DNA of 10,268 nucleotides from an uncultured Flammeovirgaceae bacterium (GTDB lineage Bacteria > Bacteroidota > Bacteroidia > Cytophagales > Cyclobacteriaceae). This document shows positions 1 to 5,306 of this stretch, piece by piece (positions within the stretch are counted from its first letter, which is position 1; every line of letters begins with the position of its first letter). Under the pieces are notes generated by a model. The model saw nothing but the letters and a program-made list of their open reading frames with translations, had not been told where the DNA came from and did no database searches. The translations under genes and the position numbers were made by a program. The DNA lies in NCBI GenBank assembly GCA_937138955.1, contig CAKZPJ010000084.1:1-10268 (forward strand), given 5' to 3'.

Positions 1-1
1 T

Positions 2-355
2 CCATCCGTACACACAGAGGCTTGTATCCCTCAGCTAGCCGATGGTTTTAATTTTGTGAAAAGTTATGAAGTTAATGGTGAGGGCGGAGCAAAAGAAAAG
101 GTAGAATACTCATACGTTTTTGCCAAAGGCACTCAGTACTTTCTGAATATCTGTGCTGCTGGTGATCAAACCGATGGTATTATAGTGAGTCTATATGATT
201 CTAACCGAAAAAAAGTGGGAACCAGCTTTGCAAATGGTAATTTCAATAAAGGAATTATTTATCCTTGTAATGCAACAGGTATTTACTATATAACATTTAC
301 TTTCGAGGGTTCTCAAAACCACTGTGGGGGAGCTGTCTTAGGATTTAAACGATAA
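2..355 (+). CDS. C-terminal part of an unrecognised, probably exported, cysteine-containing protein (5' end outside window)
   Basis: The frame is open from the left edge to the TAA at 353-355 and gives 117 residues. A GTG at 56 could be read as a start, but the 18 codons before it read naturally and contain a cysteine, so I treat this as the tail of a longer protein. The fragment has four cysteines (fragment residues 8, 51, 89 and 108). It alternates short beta-like stretches (YSYVFAKGTQYFLNIC, IIVSLYDS, GIYYITFTF) with glycine/asparagine turns and ends in CGGAVLGFKR. This suggests a small beta-sandwich, loosely like pre-peptidase C-terminal domains, possibly with disulfides in the periplasm or outside the cell. 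The fold and location are inference; I do not recognise the family. No neighbouring gene on this strand hints at its role, and a terminator follows 29 nt after the stop. Confidence 0.7.
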   Translation, partial: PSVHTEACIPQLADGFNFVKSYEVNGEGGAKEKVEYSYVFAKGTQYFLNICAAGDQTDGIIVSLYDSNRKKVGTSFANGNFNKGIIYPCNATGIYYITFTFEGSQNHCGGAVLGFKR

Positions 356-383
356 TTTAGGATAAGGGAGATATAAGTCGACC

Positions 384-408
384 AAAAGAGCCTCGTGTAG
401 AGGCTTTT
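384..408 (+). terminator. Rho-independent terminator of the first gene
   Basis: The hairpin AGCCTC - GTGTA - GAGGCT (389-394 / 400-405) has a short A-rich 5' flank that pairs in part with the TTT following the stem. It lies 29 nt after the stop of the upstream gene and points in its direction. The stem is only 6 bp plus flanking A-T/G-T pairs and the T-tract is short, so strength is uncertain. Confidence 0.7.
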
Positions 409-489
409 CGTATTTATGATATATGGTAATAATTACTATTTGCTCATTGAAAGAATATGCTTTGCGAAATTAAACTTCTTGAATAGATA

Positions 490-525
490 AAAGAAAAAAA
501 CCGCTCGCGAGCGGTTTTTTTCTTT
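490..525. terminator. Perfect 36-bp palindromic bidirectional terminator between convergent genes
   Basis: Every base from 490 to 525 is mirrored around 507/508. The core CCGCTCGCGAGCGG (501-514) is flanked by seven A on the left and seven T on the right, and the symmetry continues through G493/C522 and three more A/T pairs. Read on either strand it forms a GC-rich hairpin followed by a T-run, so it should end recA transcription (stop at 546-548, minus strand) and any read-through from the left gene. Confidence 0.92.
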
Positions 526-545
526 AGGCTGCTTTAAGACTAATA

Positions 546-1622
546 CTATTTTTTGCCATTAGACGAAGCCGCTGCGGTTTCAGCCAATTGGGCAGTATCA
601 GCATCAACATCTTCTGGATTATCTTCCACGCCATTTATCTTATTTCTGATCTTTAGCTCTATTTCACCCATTAGTTCAGGATTATCTAGCAGAATGCGTT
701 TTACTGCATCTCGGCCTTGTCCTAACTTTTCACTATCATAAGAGAACCAAGAACCCGACTTTTTGACGATCTCCATTTCTACTCCCAGATCAAGAATTTC
801 CCCTACTTTGGAAATTCCTTCCCCGTACATTATATCAAACTCAACTACCTTAAACGGAGGAGCTACTTTGTTCTTCACTACTTTCACTCGGGTGCGGTTA
901 CCAGTAATGTTGTCCGCATTTTCCTTAATCTGACCAATACGACGGATATCTAAGCGAACAGACGCATAAAACTTCAAAGCGTTACCTCCGGTGGTAGTTT
1001 CAGGATTTCCGAACATCACTCCAATCTTCTCGCGCAGTTGATTGATGAAGATGCAGGTACATTTAGTCTTATTAATAGCCCCAGTGAGTTTTCGTAGTGC
1101 TTGCGACATAAGGCGAGCTTGTAATCCCATTTTGCTATCACCCATTTCACCTTCCAGTTCGCCGCGAGGGACTAGTGCGGCCACTGAGTCAATTACGATA
1201 ATATCAATTGCCCCGGAGCGAATCAAGTGTTCAGCAATTTCTAGTGCTTGCTCACCATTGTCAGGCTGAGAGATTAATAAATTTTCGGTGTCAATACCCA
1301 GTTTCTCGGCATAATTACGGTCAAATGCATGTTCGGCATCTACTATAGCTGCAATACCACCGGCTTTCTGAGCTTCAGCAATACAATGCATAGCCAAGGT
1401 AGTTTTTCCCGAAGATTCCGGTCCGTAAATTTCTACCACTCGTCCTCGAGGAACACCGCCTACTCCTAAAGCAATATCCAGACCTAGTGATCCAGTAGGG
1501 ATAGCCGGAATATCTTCCACACTGTCATCGCTTAATTTCATCACGGAACCTTTGCCATAGGTTTTATCCAGTTTATCAATAGTTAATTGAAGGGCTTTTA
1601 ACTTTTCTGTTTGATCGCTCAT
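546..1622 (-). CDS. recA: Recombinase RecA
   Basis: RecA polymerises on single-stranded DNA and uses ATP to drive homologous pairing and strand exchange; it also acts as co-protease in the SOS response where a LexA-type repressor exists. The 358-residue product has the normal full length. Visible landmarks are the Walker A motif GPESSGKT (67-74), the DAEHA segment with the catalytic Glu at 97, the Walker B strand IDIIVIDS (139-146), loop L1 around EGEMGDS (157-163), and the NQLREK segment (194-199) leading into the [19 protein letters not shown] loop L2 region (205-223). The C-terminus is acidic ([11 protein letters not shown]), as is common in RecA, followed by an Ala/Ser-rich tail. The ATG at 1622-1620 fits the standard N-terminus. 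Transcription probably starts about 20 nt upstream from the promoter at 1646-1676 and ends at the palindrome at 490-525. The gene is monocistronic. Usual partners such as recX are not adjacent. Confidence 0.99.
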   Translation of the reverse strand: MSDQTEKLKALQLTIDKLDKTYGKGSVMKLSDDSVEDIPAIPTGSLGLDIALGVGGVPRGRVVEIYGPESSGKTTLAMHCIAEAQKAGGIAAIVDAEHAFDRNYAEKLGIDTENLLISQPDNGEQALEIAEHLIRSGAIDIIVIDSVAALVPRGELEGEMGDSKMGLQARLMSQALRKLTGAINKTKCTCIFINQLREKIGVMFGNPETTTGGNALKFYASVRLDIRRIGQIKENADNITGNRTRVKVVKNKVAPPFKVVEFDIMYGEGISKVGEILDLGVEMEIVKKSGSWFSYDSEKLGQGRDAVKRILLDNPELMGEIELKIRNKINGVEDNPEDVDADTAQLAETAAASSNGKK

Positions 1623-1645
1623 AAATTAGTGATATGGTTGATAAG

Positions 1646-1676
1646 CAAATATACTTTTTATAAGTATTTATTACAA
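1646..1676 (-). promoter_or_regulatory. Predicted Bacteroidota-type promoter of recA
   Basis: On the minus strand TTG (1676-1674) is followed after 20 nt by TATATTTG (1653-1646), an exact match to the Bacteroidota -7 consensus TAnnTTTG with acceptable spacing to the -33 element. Transcription would start near 1640, giving a leader of roughly 20 nt. The assignment rests on the motif only. Confidence 0.75.
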
Positions 1677-1717
1677 GAATATTACGTGAAATAAGAATGC
1701 CATATTTAAATGCGGAG

Positions 1718-1734
1718 TTACTAACTATTAGTAA
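1718..1734. repeat. Short inverted repeat upstream of recA (possible operator)
   Basis: TTACTAA - CTA - TTAGTAA has perfect 7-bp arms around a 3-nt spacer. It lies about 42 nt upstream of the predicted recA -33 element, in the 234-bp divergent spacer shared with the aminopeptidase-like gene. It could be an activator site, an operator for the divergent gene, or a chance AT-rich palindrome. I do not recognise it as a known SOS box. Confidence 0.35.
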
Positions 1735-1856
1735 ATTTGGTAAAAATTATACAAAAGGTCAAAAAGTAATATGTTGATAATCAGTTATATACAAAAAGCC
1801 TGAAGTTTATTAACCAAAGATACGCTAAAAATAGGGCGCAGAAAACTTATTAGGAT

Positions 1857-2891
1857 ATGATAAAAAAAATATTCGTTGGACTGGCAATAGTGCTGGCGCT
1901 AGCACTAATCTGGCAGTATGAATTAGTCAGTTACGGAATTATGCAGGCTAAAGGTCAGATCAAAGTACTGTGGAACGCACGCCCAATTGATGAATTACTG
2001 GCTGATCCACAAATAGCTGATTCATTGAAACAAAAAGTGCAATTGGTACAGGAAGTAAAGAAGTTTGCTATCGATAGCTTGGGAGTAAATGATTCGGGTA
2101 GCTACAGTAGTGTGTACGATCAAAAAGGTAAGCCAATATTATGGGTTATTACTGCTACTGAACCCTTCTCGCTTGAAGATCGGAAATGGAACTTCCCTCT
2201 ATTGGGAACATTCTCTTACAAAGGTTTTTTTGACTACCAAACAGCTTTGAAAGAAAAAGGTAAACTAGCTGAACAAGGGTTAGACACTGGCATTAGAACA
2301 GTAAGTGCTTGGAGTACTTTAGGGTTTTTTGATGACCCTATCTTATCGCAACTGCTTTTTAGAACGGAGGGACAGGTTGCCAATACAATCATTCACGAAC
2401 TTACGCACGGTACTATTTTCGTAAAAGATAGCTTGCAGTTGAACGAGAATATTGCTTCGCTAATTGGTGATCAGGGCGCTCTTGTTTTTTTGTCTCATAA
2501 GCATGGCTTCCAGTCAGATGAAGTGCAGGAGTATACTAGCTATTTAGAAGATCGTAGAAGATATATCCGTCATATGTTGCGTGGTACGGAGCAGTTGGAT
2601 AGTCTGTACAAGTCTTTTTCCAGTGATCTGATAAAGGCAGTTAAAATCAATAAGAAAGAAGCGCTGATTCAAGAAATAGTAGCAACCACTGATACACTAA
2701 ATCTTAGGACTAGCCAGTATCAGAGAGTAAGAAGTAAACTGCAAAATTCAGATAAGCTTCCAAATAATACGTTTTTTAAATCGTATGTACGCTACCGTCG
2801 AAATATCGATGATTTAAGAAGCGAGTTGATTGAACGGTTTGCGGGTGACATCAGCCAATATTTGGTCTACTTACAGGAGAAGTATGACTAG
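1857..2891 (+). CDS. Membrane-anchored putative zinc aminopeptidase (DUF2265 / COG4324 family)
   Basis: The family is annotated as predicted aminopeptidases; the substrate is unknown. The 344-residue product starts with a hydrophobic segment (about 4-20) with no lipobox cysteine, so it is probably an inner-membrane anchor or uncleaved signal, leaving the rest in the periplasm. SYGIMQAKGQIKVLWNARPI (25-44) matches the family's N-terminal signature, which in proteobacterial members reads like GYYxQAxxGxLxLLxxxRPI. The zinc site is visible: HELTH at 180-184, with a likely third ligand Glu197 in NENIASLIGDQGA, 13 residues after the second His, a gluzincin-like spacing. The C-terminal part (about 225-340) is charged and helical. 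Start: ATG at 1857, with the hydrophobic stretch immediately after. It is divergent from recA and followed by a hairpin at 2915-2946. I am confident of the family; peptidase activity is inferred from the motif. Confidence 0.85.
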   Translation: MIKKIFVGLAIVLALALIWQYELVSYGIMQAKGQIKVLWNARPIDELLADPQIADSLKQKVQLVQEVKKFAIDSLGVNDSGSYSSVYDQKGKPILWVITATEPFSLEDRKWNFPLLGTFSYKGFFDYQTALKEKGKLAEQGLDTGIRTVSAWSTLGFFDDPILSQLLFRTEGQVANTIIHELTHGTIFVKDSLQLNENIASLIGDQGALVFLSHKHGFQSDEVQEYTSYLEDRRRYIRHMLRGTEQLDSLYKSFSSDLIKAVKINKKEALIQEIVATTDTLNLRTSQYQRVRSKLQNSDKLPNNTFFKSYVRYRRNIDDLRSELIERFAGDISQYLVYLQEKYD

Positions 2892-2914
2892 CCGATGCTC
2901 TATATAGTTGCCAT

Positions 2915-2946
2915 AAAAAAGAGCCGATGTTATACAAACGGCTCTT
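2915..2946. terminator. Hairpin terminator after the aminopeptidase-like gene
   Basis: AAGAGCCG (2919-2926) pairs perfectly with CGGCTCTT (2939-2946) around a 12-nt loop. A run of six A lies on the left (2915-2920), but there is no T-run on the right. As a classical terminator it therefore reads better on the minus strand, although the obvious gene to end is the plus-strand one at 1857-2891. Confidence 0.6.
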
Positions 2947-3075
2947 AGTGATATGCTCAAATCAAACTAAAACGTGTCAAGTAAGTAAATGGGGTTAATG
3001 AGTTTCACTAACTAAAGTTCAACAAGTATGCCAGTCACTGAAACCGGTAAATTGGATGATTATTAGTAGAGTAAC

Positions 3076-3113
3076 TGTACACTTTCGGGCAGAAAATGTA
3101 CGTTTATGTACAG
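3076..3113. promoter_or_regulatory. Cluster of three helically phased TGTAC motifs (candidate operator)
   Basis: TGTAC occurs at 3076, 3097 and 3107, spaced 21 and 10 bp, which puts the copies on roughly the same face of the helix. The first two sit in an inverted repeat, GTACACTTTC (3077-3086) and GAAAATGTAC (3092-3101), 9 of 10 matched around a 5-bp spacer. The outer ends CTGTAC (3075-3080) and GTACAG (3108-3113) are also complementary. The cluster lies about 120 bp upstream of the DUF3108 gene. It resembles a multi-site operator; the regulator is unknown. Confidence 0.4.
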
Positions 3114-3234
3114 AGGGCTCAGATTAAAAGCTAACAGAGATCCTACTAAATACGTATATATAATTAGAAAATATAATAGGGTGTACCAGTTTTGCATGAT
3201 TTTTTCTTTTACAATCTAAGAACACGTAGGTAGC

Positions 3235-4038
3235 ATGAAAAAATATTGGTTGATACTGGCAAGCGTCGCTTTTATAATAACAGCATTTCAGTATTCGGGA
3301 CCGGAAGCTTTTCGTGATGTTTCGAATGAAAGTTTTGGTACCGGAGAGATACTGAAATACCGTATACACTATGGTTTTATTAGTGCGGCCGAAGCTATTA
3401 TGCAAGTGCAAGACAATTACTACGATATTAATGGTCGATCTTGTTATAAAATTGATGTTTTTGGAAACACCACCGGATTCGCTGATGTGCTATACAGCGT
3501 TCGCGATAACTTCGGGGCTTACGTAGATACTTCTTCAATCTTGCCTATGCAATCGTACCGATATATCCAAGAAGGTGGATACCGTAAGAACGAAATGGTC
3601 AACTTTGATCATGAAAACGATATGGCTACGGTACTAAAGTTAGACAAGCAAACCCGAGCCGTGAAGGAGCGCGAGCGCTATCCAGTACCTAATAATGTAG
3701 TGGACATTGTTGGAGGATATTATTTTCTTCGCACACTAGATTATAGTGACTATAAAGAAGGTGATGTGGTTCCACTTGAAGGATTCTTCGATGAGGAGGT
3801 TTACAACATTGAAATTAAGATTATTGGTCGGGAGCTTCTTCGAACTAAGGTTGGTGAGATTAATGCTATTATAGTAGCACCATCTTTACCCGAAAATTCT
3901 TTTTTCGAGGGTGGTAAAGATCCCGTGAAGGTGTGGATATCGGACGATAGTAATAAAGTGCCGCTCAAAATCAAAGCCAAACTGGCAATTGGTGCTATTG
4001 AAATTGATATTAAAGAAATGCAGAATCTGCGTAACTAG
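3235..4038 (+). CDS. DUF3108 domain-containing exported protein
   Basis: The biochemical role of the family is unknown; members are envelope proteins predicted to be beta-rich. The 267-residue product begins with a short basic stretch and a hydrophobic core (about 4-18), consistent with a signal peptide or anchor. The rest matches the DUF3108 pattern. The opening strand pair is GEILKYRIHYGFISAAEA (37-54). It is followed by SVRDNFGAYVDTSSILPMQSYRY (88-110), then VDIVGGYYFLRTLDY (156-170), and a closing segment KVWISDDSNKVPLKIKAKL (232-250) that is typical of the family. ATG at 3235 is the natural start because it directly precedes the signal sequence. The gene stands alone, and its TAG overlaps the stop of the convergent DUF4174 gene. 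The TGTAC cluster upstream may regulate it. Confidence 0.88.
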   Translation: MKKYWLILASVAFIITAFQYSGPEAFRDVSNESFGTGEILKYRIHYGFISAAEAIMQVQDNYYDINGRSCYKIDVFGNTTGFADVLYSVRDNFGAYVDTSSILPMQSYRYIQEGGYRKNEMVNFDHENDMATVLKLDKQTRAVKERERYPVPNNVVDIVGGYYFLRTLDYSDYKEGDVVPLEGFFDEEVYNIEIKIIGRELLRTKVGEINAIIVAPSLPENSFFEGGKDPVKVWISDDSNKVPLKIKAKLAIGAIEIDIKEMQNLRN

Positions 4039-4478
4039 CCGGGCGTTTCTCTCATTTCTCTCTGTCGCATGGGCATTTGGTCAATAATTCCAAAAAGTTT
4101 CTCAGTACTCAATAAGTTATTCTGATTGAGCTTCTGCCCTCCATCCTTTCCAATCAGTACTATAGTATATTCATCGTTTTGAGCCTGGTATTTTTTGCGT
4201 AGCTTCAAAGCTTGCTCTTCTTCCAGAAATTTACCCTCTGGATTAATAGCCTCTTGAGGTAAAATTTTAAAAATCAATAGATCGCGGTCATTCAGACCAG
4301 CTTCTTCTTTATCAAACGCTTGTAACTGTTCTTTATAAATAGCTGATTTTTCTGTATCAGCAAAGAGAAGCAATATGCGGTTTTCCCAACGATATTGATC
4401 CAGTACTGAGATATTTTGAGCTGCAAGTTTCATAGAGAAAAGGAATAATATTGGAAAAATCACTAAAAAAGATCGCAT
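4035..4478 (-). CDS. DUF4174 domain-containing exported protein
   Basis: The function is unknown. The 147-residue product has a clear signal peptide with a hydrophobic core at about 4-16 and probable cleavage near the LAAQ at 18-21. The mature part is almost entirely one DUF4174 domain. It starts with LDQYRWENRILLLFAD (26-41), continues through the conserved LNDRDLLIFKI, then EYTIVLIGKDGGQKL, and ends with LFGIIDQMPMRQREMR, the hallmark end of the family. There is no cysteine anywhere, so a thiol-redox role is excluded even though the domain layout is reminiscent of a thioredoxin-like alpha/beta fold (inference). ATG at 4478-4476 precedes the signal peptide. The stop codon shares the CTAG at 4035-4038 with the DUF3108 gene. 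No TAnnTTTG-type promoter was found upstream. Confidence 0.88.
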   Translation of the reverse strand: MRSFLVIFPILFLFSMKLAAQNISVLDQYRWENRILLLFADTEKSAIYKEQLQAFDKEEAGLNDRDLLIFKILPQEAINPEGKFLEEEQALKLRKKYQAQNDEYTIVLIGKDGGQKLNQNNLLSTEKLFGIIDQMPMRQREMRETPG

Positions 4479-4556
4479 AAGCTGGTTATATATTACATCA
4501 GTAGTTTAACTAACAAGAAACAAAAACGTTTATTTTATAATTTTTTGAATAAAAAC

Positions 4557-4586
4557 TTGACAAATACGACTATTATGGTACCTTTG
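4557..4586 (+). promoter_or_regulatory. Predicted Bacteroidota-type promoter of the GAF-domain gene
   Basis: TTG (4557-4559), 19 nt, then TACCTTTG (4579-4586) matches the -33/-7 consensus at the preferred spacing. The start of transcription would fall near 4592, leaving a leader of about 75 nt that contains the palindrome at 4600-4618. Confidence 0.8.
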
Positions 4587-4599
4587 TAATAATTAATTA

Positions 4600-4618
4600 T
4601 GTTTATAATATATAAACA
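4600..4618. repeat. Perfect inverted repeat in the leader of the GAF-domain gene
   Basis: TGTTTATA - ATA - TATAAACA has perfect 8-bp arms around a 3-nt spacer. It starts about 8 nt after the predicted transcription start. As DNA it could bind a dimeric repressor just downstream of the promoter; as RNA the hairpin would be weak (A-U rich). No regulator is assigned. Confidence 0.4.
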
Positions 4619-4667
4619 ATAAGTAAAGTAGTAGTAAATAGTTGATAAAATAAATAAGTAGGTTCTC

Positions 4668-5156
4668 ATGGTTATGCTCAATACTTACGCGCCCCCTCAG
4701 GCTGATACAAAACAACAGCAGTACAATGTGCTTCTACAGCAAATCCGAGATATTATTTACAATGAGAACGACTTGGTTGCTAATTTGGGTAATATCGCGG
4801 CGATCCTCCATCAGGGTATGAACTTCTCTTGGACTGGTTTTTACTTCGTAAAGAATGAAGAATTGATATTAGGGCCATTTCAAGGACCAGCTGCCAGGAC
4901 TAGAATTCGAAAAGAAGAAGGAATCTGCGGAACAGCTTTCTCCAAAGAATGCACCGTGATGGTAGAAGACGTGGAAGAATATGTTGGTCATGTTTCGCTT
5001 AGTGAATATGATAAATCAGAAATAGCAGTACCGGCCTATTCGCGGGGTGAAGTTTCATTGATTCTGAATATTAATAGTCATCACCTCCATAATTTTACCG
5101 AGCTAGATAAGCGCAATTTGCAACAGGTGATGCACCTTATTGAAGAAGTACTATAG
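4668..5156 (+). CDS. GAF-domain protein of the free methionine-(R)-sulfoxide reductase family, catalytic residues lost
   Basis: The family enzyme (E. coli YebR/MsrC, fRMsr) reduces free methionine-(R)-sulfoxide using cysteines in a single GAF domain. This 162-residue protein aligns without gaps over the core: SWTGFYF (54-60), LILGPFQGPAARTRI (66-80), GICGTAF (85-91), EDVEEYVGHVS (100-110), SEIAVPAY (117-124). The E. coli residues, as I recall them, are Cys84, Cys94 and catalytic Cys118, with substrate contacts Trp62, Tyr66, Glu125, Asp141 and Asp143. With a constant offset of 7 they correspond here to Arg77, Cys87, Leu111, Trp55, Tyr59, Glu118, Asn134 and Asn136. So the catalytic Cys, the resolving Cys and both Asp are replaced while the pocket aromatics and Glu remain. 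This is probably not an active fRMsr; it may be a ligand sensor or a structural GAF. ATG at 4668 is used; a second ATG lies at 4674. The gene stands alone with its own promoter and terminator. Confidence 0.85.
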   Translation: MVMLNTYAPPQADTKQQQYNVLLQQIRDIIYNENDLVANLGNIAAILHQGMNFSWTGFYFVKNEELILGPFQGPAARTRIRKEEGICGTAFSKECTVMVEDVEEYVGHVSLSEYDKSEIAVPAYSRGEVSLILNINSHHLHNFTELDKRNLQQVMHLIEEVL

Positions 5157-5163
5157 AACAAAC

Positions 5164-5188
5164 ACAGCTTACAACCAAACCAAGCTGT
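5164..5188 (+). repeat. Small hairpin just after the GAF-domain gene
   Basis: ACAGCTT (5164-5170) pairs perfectly with AAGCTGT (5182-5188) around an 11-nt loop, one base before the main terminator stem. Two adjacent 3' hairpins may stabilise the mRNA end or add to termination. Confidence 0.45.
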
Positions 5189-5189
5189 T

Positions 5190-5234
5190 ACCGCCAGTTG
5201 TTGCCTCCTTGCAATACTGGCGGTTCTTTGTTTT
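5190..5234 (+). terminator. Rho-independent terminator of the GAF-domain gene
   Basis: ACCGCCAGT (5190-5198) pairs perfectly with ACTGGCGGT (5216-5224). Within the loop TTGC (5201-5204) and GCAA (5211-5214) extend the stem after a small bulge. The T-rich TCTTTGTTTT follows. It separates this gene from fabG. Confidence 0.85.
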
Positions 5235-5263
5235 AACCCTTTCTTTCACCGCTCCTCCAATTA

Positions 5264-5299
5264 AATCGTTAAGTTTGAACAAATTTAAACCTAACGATT
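5264..5299. promoter_or_regulatory. Large imperfect inverted repeat immediately upstream of fabG (candidate operator or leader hairpin)
   Basis: AATCGTTAAGTTT (5264-5276) is mirrored by AAACCTAACGATT (5287-5299), 12 of 13 positions matching, with a 10-nt spacer that can itself add three more pairs (one G-U) around the tetraloop CAAA. It ends 7 nt before the fabG ATG and its left arm contains the -7-like box at 5270-5277. Binding there would block transcription. If the RNA starts further upstream, the hairpin would sit directly before the start codon. Confidence 0.55.
5270..5277 (+). promoter_or_regulatory. Possible -7 box of the fabG promoter
   Basis: TAAGTTTG fits TAnnTTTG and would place transcription start about 25 nt before the ATG. 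No TTG lies at the ideal distance upstream; the nearest partial match is TTTC at 5244-5247. The promoter may therefore be weak or activator-dependent. Confidence 0.45.
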
Positions 5300-5306
5300 G
5301 ATCCTT

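Larger units (their letters stand above)
2892..3234. other. 343-bp intergenic region with terminator hairpin and TGTAC cluster
   Basis: Stop codons are dense in all frames and only trivial ORFs of about a dozen codons are present. The left part holds the 2915-2946 hairpin and the middle holds the TGTAC cluster at 3076-3113. The last 110 bases before the DUF3108 start are AT-rich and have no clear TAnnTTTG box. A TTTG at 3191-3194 could be a -33 element but has no matching -7. Confidence 0.6.

Noticed and set aside
56..58. GTG as the start codon of the first gene
   Set aside because: The frame continues without a stop to the window edge and the upstream residues read as protein, so the gene is cut by the window rather than starting here.
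553..1269. Plus-strand reading frames of 62 and 75 codons inside recA
   Set aside because: They are antisense to recA, Ser-rich with no motif, and explained by the strong coding bias of the opposite strand.
3124..3411. A 95-codon minus-strand reading frame overlapping the 5' end of the DUF3108 gene
   Set aside because: Most of it is antisense to a well-supported gene, its composition (rich in Tyr, Phe, Ser, Ile) looks like a frame shadow, and it has no family resemblance.
5280..5287. Minus-strand TAAATTTG as a divergent promoter next to fabG
   Set aside because: It matches the -7 consensus, but no TTG lies at the required distance, there is no minus-strand gene to serve, and it follows from the palindromic sequence.
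5298..5300. TTG start for fabG
   Set aside because: It adds only three residues not seen in typical FabG proteins and lies in the inverted repeat; ATG at 5307 gives the standard N-terminus.
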